Shown here piece by piece: positions 1-7,703 of a stretch of DNA of 64,000 bases. Location: the NCBI RefSeq assembly GCF_000315425.1, contig NZ_JH992922.1, positions 195,754 through 259,753 of the forward strand, read 5' to 3'. This stretch comes from Massilia timonae CCUG 45783. Lineage in GTDB: Bacteria > Pseudomonadota > Gammaproteobacteria > Burkholderiales > Burkholderiaceae_D. The notes below the pieces were generated by a model. That model ran no database searches. It saw only the letters and a list, made by a program, of their open reading frames with translations, and had not been told where the DNA came from. Both the position numbers and the translations under genes were made by a program. The first letter of the stretch is position 1. Every line of letters starts with the position of its first letter.

Positions 1-145
1 TGCGCTCGATGCGGCGCACCCAGTATCTGAGGCGCTCCACGCCGATATTATGCTCGTGGGCATAGGCTTGGACAGGCAGTCCGCTGCTGCGCCAATGCGC
101 GACATGCTCATGCCAGGTCGATGCGGAAATGCGTTGACGGGTCAT
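1..145 (-). CDS. IS66-type accessory protein TnpA, N-terminal part
   Basis: An ATG at 145 opens a frame that runs off the window edge after 48 codons. The peptide starts MTRQRISASTWHEHVAHW and continues with a short helix-turn-helix-like stretch ending in LRYWVRRIER. This pattern (W..H...W..SG.....YA...G....L.YWVRR) is typical of the small first ORF of IS66 elements, which encodes a DNA-binding accessory protein of transposition. Only the N terminus is visible, so it cannot be judged whether the element is intact. Confidence 0.65.
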   Translation of the reverse strand, partial: MTRQRISASTWHEHVAHWRSSGLPVQAYAHEHNIGVERLRYWVRRIER

Positions 146-221
146 GGGATCCTCGAAGTAGAAAACCTCGAGTCTGCATGTCATCGCGGCGACATTACAG
201 GTGGTTGGGCTGCACGCTTAC
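1..221 (-). mobile_element. IS66-family insertion sequence, left end only
   Basis: The minus strand begins at 221 with GTAAGCGT, the start expected for IS66-family terminal inverted repeats. About 76 bases further in, an IS66 TnpA-type reading frame starts. The element continues beyond the left edge of the window, so neither the other end nor the target duplication can be checked. The family call rests on the combination of terminal sequence and first gene. Exact identity is unknown. Confidence 0.6.
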
Positions 222-484
222 GCAACTGTTCCGTCACTACCTTGAAGGAATACTTGGACTAAGCATTCCGACGCGGGCATCGGATATTTTTTTAAATACC
301 GTAAGCATGGACGAATCGGAATCGAATGATCCATTCTGGAATTGGCTCCGTCTACTCAACGGGTAATAATGTGCAACACGCCTTGATACGGGATGTTCGG
401 AGAAAGCAGATCATTGCTCTCGCTCAGCCGAATCGGCCGCAATCACAGGCATATATTTTTTAATTGATACGTAAGCGTTAAAAG

Positions 485-516
485 CCCAAAGCTCTGGTTG
501 CAGCTCTGGGATTTTT
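485..516 (+). terminator. terminator-like hairpin 1 of 3
   Basis: CCCAAAGCT pairs with AGCTCTGGG across one mismatch and a short loop, directly followed by five T residues. The form fits a Rho-independent terminator for plus-strand transcription. No plus-strand gene is seen upstream within the window, so its client is unknown. Confidence 0.45.
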
Positions 517-601
517 CATTTTGATATAAGACTTTTATCCACCCCACGTATTACAGTCCATATTGTCCGCGTTGCACGCCGCGCACGTCGCGGATATCAG
601 A

Positions 602-635
602 AGCCTGAAACCGCAAGGTCTCGGGCTCTTTCATT
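602..635 (+). terminator. terminator-like hairpin 2 of 3
   Basis: AGCC.GA.ACC pairs with GGT.TC.GGCT around a GCAA tetraloop, followed by CTTTCATTT. The stem has one wobble and one mismatch. It repeats the layout of the hairpin about 115 bases upstream. Confidence 0.4.
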
Positions 636-643
636 TCAGAAAA

Positions 644-674
644 CCCGAAGTCCAGCCGGAGCTTTGGGATCTTT
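644..674. terminator. terminator-like hairpin 3 of 3, possibly bidirectional
   Basis: CCCGAAGTCC pairs with GGAGCTTTGGG with one bulge and one wobble. On the plus strand ATCTTTTATT follows, and on the minus strand the stem is followed by TTTTC. It lies 40 bases past the stop codon of the minus-strand AbgT-type transporter, so the natural role is termination of that gene. Confidence 0.5.
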
Positions 675-713
675 TATTCATTCAGGGCGCCATTTAGCGG
701 CGCCCCCAACCTG

Positions 714-2288
714 TCAACGCTCCGCCGGATAGGAATACGAAGACCCGATCCCCAACGGCAGCTCGATCGCCCAGAAAGCGAGGAGGAACGCCGTCCACGT
801 CACGATCAGGCTGATCGAATAAGGCAGCATCAGCGCGATCAGCGTGCCGATGCCCGTCGACTGCACATATTTCTTGCAGAAGACGATGATCAGCGGGAAA
901 TACGGCAGCAAGGGCGTGATGATGTTGGTCGAGGAATCGCCCACCCGGTACGCCGCCTGGGTCAGGTCCGGCGACACCCCGAGTTCCATCAGCATCGGCA
1001 CCATCACCGCCGAGATCAGCGCCCATTTGGCGGACGCGGAACCGATGAACAGGTTGACCGTGGCCGTCAGGAGCACGATGCCTGCCAGCGTGACGCCCAG
1101 CGGGAAGGCCATTTCCCTGAGCCACAGCGCGCCCTTGAGCGCGATGAGCGCGCCCAGGTTGGACTGCCCGAAGGCGAAGATGAACTGCGCGCAAAAGAAC
1201 GCCATGACGACGTAGTAACCCATGCCGCTCATGGCATGGCTCATGCCCTTGACGATGTCGCGGTGGTTCTTCGCGGTGCCGGCGACATAGCCGTAGACCA
1301 CGCCGGGAATCAGGAAGAAGATGAAGATCAGCGCGACGATCGACTGCATCAGCGGCGCCGACGAATGCGTCAGCTCGCGCGTATCCGGCGCACGCCAGGC
1401 CGAACCTTCCGGCATCAGCGAGAGCAGCAGCAGGGCCAGGCTGGCGACCATCGCGATGCCGGCCCAGCGCAGGCCCTTGATCTCGTTCGGCTGCAGGGCG
1501 TCCATCTTGGGCAGGCTGGCGGGATCGGCGTCGACCGGCGAACTCTTGTTCAGCCGCGGCTCGATCACCTTGTCGGTCAGGAACCAGCCGACCAGGATCA
1601 CGAGGAAGGTCGAGGCCGTCGTGAAATAGTAATTATTGAGCGGGTTGATGACGATCGATGCGGCGGCCGGGTCGGACGACAGGCGCGCGGCGACCTGGGT
1701 CAGGCCGGCCAGCAGCGGATCGAGGCTCGACGGCACGAAGAAGGTCGCGGAAAACCCGCCCGATACGCCGGCGAAGGCGGCCGCGATACCGGCCAGCGGA
1801 TGGCGCCCGGCGGCGTAGAAGATGACCGCGCCCAGCGGAATGACCAGCACATAGCCGGCGTCGACGGCCACGTGGCTCAGGATGCCGACACCGATCAGGA
1901 CGGGCGTCAGCAGGAACCTCGGCGTCACCGCCAAGATCTTGCGCAGCCCGGCGTTGATGAAGCCGGTGTATTCGGCCACGCCCAGCCCCAGCATCGCCAC
2001 CAGCACGACGCCGAGCGGCGGGAAGGTGACGAAGGTATTGACCATCTTCGCCATGAAATCCGTCAGGGCGGCCGGCGCCAGCAGATTTTTGATCTCGATC
2101 GGCGCGCCGGTGCGCGGGTCGATGTCGTTGAAGACCAGGCCGGACATGGCCCAGGAGGTGGCCCACACCACGGCCAGCAGCAATGCGAACAGGATGGCCG
2201 GGTCGGGCAGCTTGTTGCCTGCCACCTCGATCCAGTTCAGGACACGGTTCAATCCGCGCGGCTTGGCGCCAGTTGCTTGTGCAGTCAT
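714..2288 (-). CDS. AbgT family transporter
   Basis: A 524-residue polytopic inner-membrane protein whose N terminus (RVLNWIEVAGNKLPDP, then AILFALLLAVVWA) matches the AbgT family. Family members import p-aminobenzoyl-glutamate or export antimetabolites such as sulfonamides by cation-coupled transport. Supporting signs are the conserved GDSSTNIITPLLPYFPLI segment near residue 450 and about ten to twelve hydrophobic segments. The length is normal for the family. It stands alone: no abgA/abgB hydrolase genes are adjacent, so substrate and direction are open. A hairpin lies just beyond its stop. Confidence 0.88.
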   Translation of the reverse strand: MTAQATGAKPRGLNRVLNWIEVAGNKLPDPAILFALLLAVVWATSWAMSGLVFNDIDPRTGAPIEIKNLLAPAALTDFMAKMVNTFVTFPPLGVVLVAMLGLGVAEYTGFINAGLRKILAVTPRFLLTPVLIGVGILSHVAVDAGYVLVIPLGAVIFYAAGRHPLAGIAAAFAGVSGGFSATFFVPSSLDPLLAGLTQVAARLSSDPAAASIVINPLNNYYFTTASTFLVILVGWFLTDKVIEPRLNKSSPVDADPASLPKMDALQPNEIKGLRWAGIAMVASLALLLLSLMPEGSAWRAPDTRELTHSSAPLMQSIVALIFIFFLIPGVVYGYVAGTAKNHRDIVKGMSHAMSGMGYYVVMAFFCAQFIFAFGQSNLGALIALKGALWLREMAFPLGVTLAGIVLLTATVNLFIGSASAKWALISAVMVPMLMELGVSPDLTQAAYRVGDSSTNIITPLLPYFPLIIVFCKKYVQSTGIGTLIALMLPYSISLIVTWTAFLLAFWAIELPLGIGSSYSYPAER

Positions 2289-2501
2289 CGTAGCCTTTGC
2301 TTGAAGGGGACTTTGAAATGGTCGATAACGCGCAGCAGCAAGCCTGTCAATACTTGGGCATTGCCTGCCAGCTGTTATCTACAAGACACATCAAGCCACA
2401 TAGTACGCAGAAGCCGGGCTGTCGAAAAGCTTCTTGATGAGCAAACGTCCTAAGGAAGGATTACGACGCGAATTTCCCTATTTGGCCCGAAGCAATCGAA
2501 C

Positions 2502-2921
2502 TCATTCTTTTCGCTCCCTGAATTCACCTTCAATAACCGTGTCATCGTTGCTCTCGGGACGCTTTTGCCCACCGAATGTGAATACAGACGAAGACATGCG
2601 ATCGACAATCGCTCGCCGCAGCCATGGGTAAGCGACGACAAACGCCGTCGCGACACCTGCAAACAGTGCCGGCACGTAGTCGCCCCGCGCCACGAAGGTG
2701 AACAGGCACAGTGCAAGTATGCTCACGATGAGCGGTCGACGGACAGGCTTGGGCAAGAGGCCGACAATGCGCAACCTGCCCTCTTTTATCCAGGGAAGTC
2801 TCGCGAAAAGAACGCCGAGCAGCAGTCCTGCCGCGATCCGGCCCGTGCCGAGATAATCGGCCACTACCCCGATGACGAGAAAACCGGTGTAGGTCATCGT
2901 AGCGGCCAAGGCGGCCAACAT
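2502..2921 (-). CDS. small polytopic membrane protein of unknown function
   Basis: A frame of 139 residues from the first ATG has four hydrophobic segments (roughly residues 2-24, 26-43, 64-82, 84-101), arginines at the loops, and an acidic tail ending DDTVIEGEFRERKE. The frame stays open upstream into the preceding gene, so an earlier non-ATG start is possible. No clear ribosome binding site precedes the ATG. It lies about 125 bases behind the unknown gene of the TelA-TerD group on the same strand and may be its last member. GC content is lower than its neighbours. The family was not recognised. Confidence 0.55.
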   Translation of the reverse strand: MLAALAATMTYTGFLVIGVVADYLGTGRIAAGLLLGVLFARLPWIKEGRLRIVGLLPKPVRRPLIVSILALCLFTFVARGDYVPALFAGVATAFVVAYPWLRRAIVDRMSSSVFTFGGQKRPESNDDTVIEGEFRERKE

Positions 2922-3046
2922 GGATATCGCAACGGCGGCCGTCAGCTTCGGCCTGCCGATTGCTGCAGTGATGAGAAAACGTAGGATTTGTGTACTCCTG
3001 CAAATGGGCCTCGAGGCTATGGCAAATTCTAACAGCCGCACCTGTT

Positions 3047-3946
3047 TCAGGGCGGCCTCGAGCCTGCCCCGCGCTGCGCCTGCGCCATCTCCACGGCCGG
3101 CAAGGTCACGGTCAGGAACGACGACACCTGCCCGATCAAGTCCGCCGCCTGCTGCCGCACCTGCTTCATCTGCAGCACCGACAGCTCGGCCTGGCGCACC
3201 GCCTGCTGGATCAAGGTCCGGCGCTGCACGAGCGCATCGCGCAAGGCCGCATCCGGCGCGTCCTCGACGAGTGTCGACACCACGGCCAGCACCAGCAGGT
3301 GCAAGCCCAGTCCCTGCGCCGACGCTTCGAGGTTGCGCATGGCGACCTCGCTGTCGGTCATCAGCTGCAGGAGCTGCGTGCGCGCCGACGTCAGCACCGG
3401 CCTGTATTCGGCAGGCGACGTCGGTCGGCGAAACAGCCGGCCGAACATGCCCGGCGGCCCCTTGGTAGTGTCGAGAGCGGCTTCCAGCAGCGCCGGCACG
3501 CCCATCTGCGTGAATTTCACTACGAGTTCGGTGATGGGATGGAGCAGCGCCGCCTGCTCCATCAGCGGCCCCTCTGCCCACTCGGTGACCAGCGCCAGCC
3601 GCACCGGCAGGATGCGCCGAAACAGGGTGGCCAGGCGCTGCTCCGAATGCGCGAACAGATCCGGATAATCGGCGTGGACGGTGGCGAGCGCATCGCGCAC
3701 CGCCGGATGGTCTTCGCTGTCGAACAGCGGCCGGGCCACGGTTTTCCTGGTCACGGCAGACGCAGCCGGAAGCGCAGGAACGTCGTCGAAGGACAGCGCC
3801 CTGGGCGGACCATTACGCTCAGGCGCCGCGGCTTCGTGCTCGTCGCCAAAATCGAAGGCCCGCGGCCCGGCCGGACGGTCGACCGGGTCCGACGGCGGCT
3901 CCGGCGCGTCACCGAAGTCGAATGCCTTGGGCGTCTGGTGTGTCAT
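3047..3946 (-). CDS. unknown protein of the TelA-TerD group
   Basis: A protein of 299 residues. The N terminus carries three repeats of a short motif with the pattern KAFDFGD, RAFDFGD and RALSFDD, separated by Pro/Ala-rich linkers. This is followed by a long, mostly helical region with coiled-coil-like stretches (residues about 190-290). No signal peptide or membrane segment is seen. It follows the TerD gene by 56 bases on the same strand, which suggests cotranscription. The repeated FDFGD motifs look like docking peptides, but that is inference. Cytoplasmic location is likely. Confidence 0.75.
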   Translation of the reverse strand: MTHQTPKAFDFGDAPEPPSDPVDRPAGPRAFDFGDEHEAAAPERNGPPRALSFDDVPALPAASAVTRKTVARPLFDSEDHPAVRDALATVHADYPDLFAHSEQRLATLFRRILPVRLALVTEWAEGPLMEQAALLHPITELVVKFTQMGVPALLEAALDTTKGPPGMFGRLFRRPTSPAEYRPVLTSARTQLLQLMTDSEVAMRNLEASAQGLGLHLLVLAVVSTLVEDAPDAALRDALVQRRTLIQQAVRQAELSVLQMKQVRQQAADLIGQVSSFLTVTLPAVEMAQAQRGAGSRPP

Positions 3947-4002
3947 CGATCTACCTGGCGGCGCCAGCCATCAGCGCCTCGGAAGGATACGCACAACGCT
4001 GC

Positions 4003-4590
4003 TCAGACGGTGCCGCCGAGCTTGCGAATAAAGGTCGCCAGGTTCAGCTTGAAGCCCGCGCCGACGGCCTGGAAGCGCCACTCGCCATCCTTGCGATACA
4101 GCGAACCGAATTGCAGCGCAGTCTTGTCCGAGTAGTCTTCGTTCAGGTTGTATTCAGCGATCGTCTCGCCGGTGTCGTCGTTGTACACCTTCACGTAGGC
4201 GCCGGAGACGCTGCCGAAGTTCTGCTTGCGCGCCTCGGCCTCGTGGATGGTGACCACGATCGGCATTTCCATGACCGCCGCGTCGACCTTGGCCAGGTCG
4301 ACGGTGATGACTTCGTCGTCGCCATCCTTGTCGCCCGTGCGGTTGTCGCCCGAGTGCACCACCGCGCCATCGGGCGAGGTCGTGTGGTTGTAATAGACGA
4401 AGTGGGCGTTGCTGATCATGACCGGATGGTCGTCCGCGTCTTTCCGGCACAGGAACACCGACGAGTCGAGATCGAAGGCATGGCCCGCGGCCGCATTGAC
4501 CTTCCATCCGAGGCCGATCCGCACGCGCTTCAAGCCCGGTGCGGATTTTTCGAGGTTGATGCGGTGGCCGGTCTGGAGCGTCGTCGACAT
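4003..4590 (-). CDS. terD: TerD family stress protein
   Basis: A protein of 195 residues typical of TerD/TerE calcium-binding stress proteins. Visible hallmarks are GLGWKVN near residue 27, FDLDSSVFL near 40, HSGDNRTGDKDGDDE (the acidic calcium-binding loop) near 80, and the C-terminal GEWRFQAVG. Family members act in the cytoplasm or at the membrane in tellurite, phage and colicin resistance phenotypes. AAGGA precedes the ATG. It sits 27 bases behind the TelA gene, and the cluster has no TerB, TerC or TerZ within the window. Confidence 0.92.
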   Translation of the reverse strand: MSTTLQTGHRINLEKSAPGLKRVRIGLGWKVNAAAGHAFDLDSSVFLCRKDADDHPVMISNAHFVYYNHTTSPDGAVVHSGDNRTGDKDGDDEVITVDLAKVDAAVMEMPIVVTIHEAEARKQNFGSVSGAYVKVYNDDTGETIAEYNLNEDYSDKTALQFGSLYRKDGEWRFQAVGAGFKLNLATFIRKLGGTV

Positions 4591-4617
4591 GAGCTTTCCT
4601 TGTAGGGTGAATTGAAA

Positions 4618-5742
4618 TTAGGCCGCGCCTGGCGAGAACCTGGCGATCAGCTCCTGCTCCAGCGCCTGCAGCTTCGGCAGCTCGTCGCGGCGGCGCTGCT
4701 GGCCTTCGTTCGAGATCTGCTCGAGCTTGTCGAACGCGGTCACCAGTTGCGTCTGCACGTGCTGGGCGGTTTCGAGGCTGACGATCGAGCGCTGCTTGGC
4801 ACGCGCGACCGTCTCGGTATTTTCCAGCAGCATATCGGCCTGGGCGCGGAAGGCCGCGTCGGTGGCGTCGTAGGCGGCGTTGGCGACCGCCGCGCTCTGC
4901 TTGGCTTCCAGCTGCAGCAGGTAGAGCGAGAACACGTTGCGCCAGGCCGGGATCGACACATTGACGATGTCGGTGAAGGTATCGGTCAAGGCGCGCGCAT
5001 TGTCTTGCGACAGGCGGATCTGCGGCACCATCTGCGTGGCCATCAGCATCGCGCGGCGCAAGTCGTCGATGCGTTTTTCGAGCCGCTCGAGACGGCGCCG
5101 CAGTTCGGTCGCCTGCTGCGCCTCGAAGGCATTGGCCGCCGCGGCTTGCTGCGCGACCGCCTGGCGCAGCCGCTCGGCCCAGGCTTCGCCCTTCTTCACG
5201 TCGGCGTCCAGGCCCTGATAATAAACCTCGAGGCCCTTGTACATCTCGTCGAAGTCGTGGATGCGCGCCCGGTGCACATTGGCGTGGCGCGTCATCTCGG
5301 ACACCAGCGTGTCCATGCGCGACTCGACCACCTGGTATTGCGACAGCATCTTTTCCTTGACCGAGCCGAACATGTTCGACACGCGCGACAGCAGGCCGCC
5401 CGACTTGAGCTTGGCCGGGTCCAGGCCCTTCGAGGTGGCGATCAGTTCGTTCAGCTGCGTGCCGAACACGTCCGCATCCGAGGCGCGTACCGTGCCCAGC
5501 AGCTTGGCCGACACCTTCGCCACACCCGGTCCCGCGGCGCTGCCCAGGGTCTCGATGGCCTTGTCGTCGATGCCGGTGAGATCGACAGGGATCACCGGCG
5601 CCGCGCTTGCTTCCGGCCGCAATGCCGGCAGCGCGTCCGGCGTGAGGGCCGGATCCAGCAAGGGCGGCAGGCCGGCGGCAGGGGTCACGGGTGTCGTCGA
5701 TGCAGCCTTCGCTTCCTCGTCGGAGGAGAACAGCGGTTTCAT
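4618..5742 (-). CDS. TelA family toxic-anion resistance protein
   Basis: A soluble, largely alpha-helical protein of 374 residues of the TelA/KlaA family, linked to tellurite resistance. The start at 5742 (MKPLFSSDEE) is preferred over an in-frame ATG 81 bases upstream because GAGGA lies seven bases before it and the upstream extension does not look like protein. The central part shows the family's VSNMFGSVKEKMLSQYQVVESRMD and LEVYYQG segments, with heptad patterns throughout. It is the first gene of a minus-strand group with TerD and two unknown genes. Confidence 0.88.
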   Translation of the reverse strand: MKPLFSSDEEAKAASTTPVTPAAGLPPLLDPALTPDALPALRPEASAAPVIPVDLTGIDDKAIETLGSAAGPGVAKVSAKLLGTVRASDADVFGTQLNELIATSKGLDPAKLKSGGLLSRVSNMFGSVKEKMLSQYQVVESRMDTLVSEMTRHANVHRARIHDFDEMYKGLEVYYQGLDADVKKGEAWAERLRQAVAQQAAAANAFEAQQATELRRRLERLEKRIDDLRRAMLMATQMVPQIRLSQDNARALTDTFTDIVNVSIPAWRNVFSLYLLQLEAKQSAAVANAAYDATDAAFRAQADMLLENTETVARAKQRSIVSLETAQHVQTQLVTAFDKLEQISNEGQQRRRDELPKLQALEQELIARFSPGAA

Positions 5743-5890
5743 AGGATTCCTCGGGGGTTGGTATGACAACATCAATAGCTTACCACTGGACAATCGGGCT
5801 GCAAGGGTTTCTGCGCCGGGCATTCTGCCTGTTGTATTGCACCTGGGTCATCATGCTATTCTTGCATGGACCTGACCACCTAGAGAAGAC

Positions 5891-7696
5891 ATGACCCGCT
5901 CGCTCCCCCCTATTCTGTCCAATGCGCTGCGCACTGCGCTGTGCACCGTGCTGTGCGCCGCCCTCCCCGCTTTCGCCCAAGTCAAGACGCCGGCCACCCC
6001 GGAAAAGATGAACCAGTTATATAGCGACTACTGGGAAGACTACCTGCGCGAAAACCCGATCGCCGCCACCTTCAATGGCGACCATCGCTACAACGACCGC
6101 TTCGGCCCGACCTCGTCGGCCGAGAGCCGCAAGCAGACCCGCGCGCTGGCCGAGAAATACCTCGCCAGCAGCGCCAAGTTCGATCCGGCGCCGCTGCCCT
6201 CGGAAGACCGCATCAGCTATGACCTGCTGCGCTACCGCCTGCAGCAAGACCTCGACAGCCTGCGCTTCCCATCCGACCTGGTGCCGGTGGACCAGTTTTC
6301 GGGCCTGCATCTGCTGATGGCCCAGCTGGGTTCGGGCGCCTCCACGCAGCCGTTCCAGACCGTGCAGGACTACGAGAACTGGCTCAAGCGCGCTGCCGGC
6401 TACGCGCCGGCGGTCGACGACAGCATCGCCAATATGCGCGCCGGCATCCAGCAAGGCATCGTGATGCCGAAGGCGCTGATCCAGCGCGTGCTGCCGCAGC
6501 TCGAGAACGTCGGCAGCGACAACCTCGACACCAGCACCTATATGGGGCCGACCAAGAAATTCCCGGAGTCCTTCAGCGCCGCCGACAAGGCGCGCCTGAC
6601 TGAGGCTTATGGAAAAATGGTGCGCGAACAGTTGGCGCCTGCCAACCGCAAGCTGCTGGCCTTCATGAAAGACACCTACTTGCCGGCAGGCCGCGACACG
6701 GCCGGCATCGGCGCTCTTCCCGGCGGCAAGGAATGGTATGCCTTCCTGGCGCGCCGCTCCACCACGACCGACCTGACGCCGGAACAGATCCACGAGATCG
6801 GCCTGCGCGAAGTCGCGCGCATCCGCGCCCAGTTCGAAGAAGCCAGGGTCAAGGTCGGCTTCAAGGGCACGCTGAAGGAATTCTTCGCTCACCTCAACAC
6901 CGCGCCCGAGCTGCGCTTCAAGTCGCGCGAAGAGATCCAGGCGGCCTACGAGGCGATGCGTCCGCGCGTCGAGGCCAAGGTCGACCAGCTGTTCGCCCGC
7001 GTGCCCAAGGCGCCGTTCGAGATCCGTCCGGTGGAAGCCTTCCGCGAAGTGAGCGCGGCCCCGGCCTCCTACCAGCGCGGCTCGGTCGACGGCAAGCGTC
7101 CCGGCGTTTTCTACTTCAACGCCTACAAGCCGGAAACCCGCACCAACTTCACGACCACCGCCTTCTTCCTGCACGAAGCCATTCCCGGCCACCACTTCGA
7201 GCGCAGCCTGGCGCAGGAAACCACCGGTCTGCCGGCCTTCCGCCGCTTCGGCGGCAGCACCGCCTTCTCGGAAGGCTGGGGCCTGTACAGCGAAATGCTG
7301 GGCCAGGAAATCGGCATGTACAACGATCCATGGCAGTGGGTCGGCCGCCTGACCGCCGAAATCTGGCGCGGCGTGCGCCTGGTGGTCGATACCGGCATCC
7401 ACTCGAAGGGCTGGACGCGCGAACAGGCAATCGCCTACTTCATGGACAACGTGCCGCAGAACGAGGTGACGGCGGTGCAGGAAGTCGAGCGCTATATCGC
7501 GATTCCCGGCCAGGCCCTCAGCTACAAGATCGGCGAACTGAAACTGCGCGAACTGCGCGCACGCGCCGAAAAGACCCTGGGCAAGGACTTCGACCTGCGC
7601 GCCTTCCACAACGAAGTGCTGTCGCACGGCGCGGTGCCGCTCGACGTGCTCGAAGCGGCGACCGACCGCTGGATCGCGGCGCAAAAGAAGGGTTGA
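5891..7696 (+). CDS. secreted DUF885 family hydrolase
   Basis: A 601-residue protein with an N-terminal signal peptide (hydrophobic run about residues 9-29 ending in AFA). The DUF885 domain fills the rest. A metallopeptidase-like motif HEAIPGHH lies at residues 428-435, and GWGLYSE follows about 35 residues later, compatible with a gluzincin-like site in which E of the second motif binds zinc. Biochemical function in this family is poorly defined; peptide hydrolysis in the periplasm or outside is the usual guess. It is monocistronic and convergent with the next gene, with only 7 bases between the stops. Confidence 0.85.
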   Translation: MTRSLPPILSNALRTALCTVLCAALPAFAQVKTPATPEKMNQLYSDYWEDYLRENPIAATFNGDHRYNDRFGPTSSAESRKQTRALAEKYLASSAKFDPAPLPSEDRISYDLLRYRLQQDLDSLRFPSDLVPVDQFSGLHLLMAQLGSGASTQPFQTVQDYENWLKRAAGYAPAVDDSIANMRAGIQQGIVMPKALIQRVLPQLENVGSDNLDTSTYMGPTKKFPESFSAADKARLTEAYGKMVREQLAPANRKLLAFMKDTYLPAGRDTAGIGALPGGKEWYAFLARRSTTTDLTPEQIHEIGLREVARIRAQFEEARVKVGFKGTLKEFFAHLNTAPELRFKSREEIQAAYEAMRPRVEAKVDQLFARVPKAPFEIRPVEAFREVSAAPASYQRGSVDGKRPGVFYFNAYKPETRTNFTTTAFFLHEAIPGHHFERSLAQETTGLPAFRRFGGSTAFSEGWGLYSEMLGQEIGMYNDPWQWVGRLTAEIWRGVRLVVDTGIHSKGWTREQAIAYFMDNVPQNEVTAVQEVERYIAIPGQALSYKIGELKLRELRARAEKTLGKDFDLRAFHNEVLSHGAVPLDVLEAATDRWIAAQKKG

Positions 7697-7703
7697 TTCC
7701 CTC

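Larger units (their letters stand above)
222..713. other. gene-free flank of the IS66 end, with three hairpins
   Basis: No convincing coding frame is present. The stretch is more AT-rich than the neighbouring genes. Its visible content is three imperfect stem-loops followed by T-runs near 485, 602 and 644, listed separately. A second GTAAGCGT occurs at 471-478, but nothing IS66-like follows it. Confidence 0.6.

Noticed and set aside
471..478. Second GTAAGCGT that could be another IS66 end
   Set aside because: Only eight bases match, no transposase-like sequence follows, and the AbgT gene lies next to it.
1236..2453. 405-codon plus-strand frame over the AbgT gene
   Set aside because: Charged low-complexity translation and complete overlap with a membrane-protein gene.
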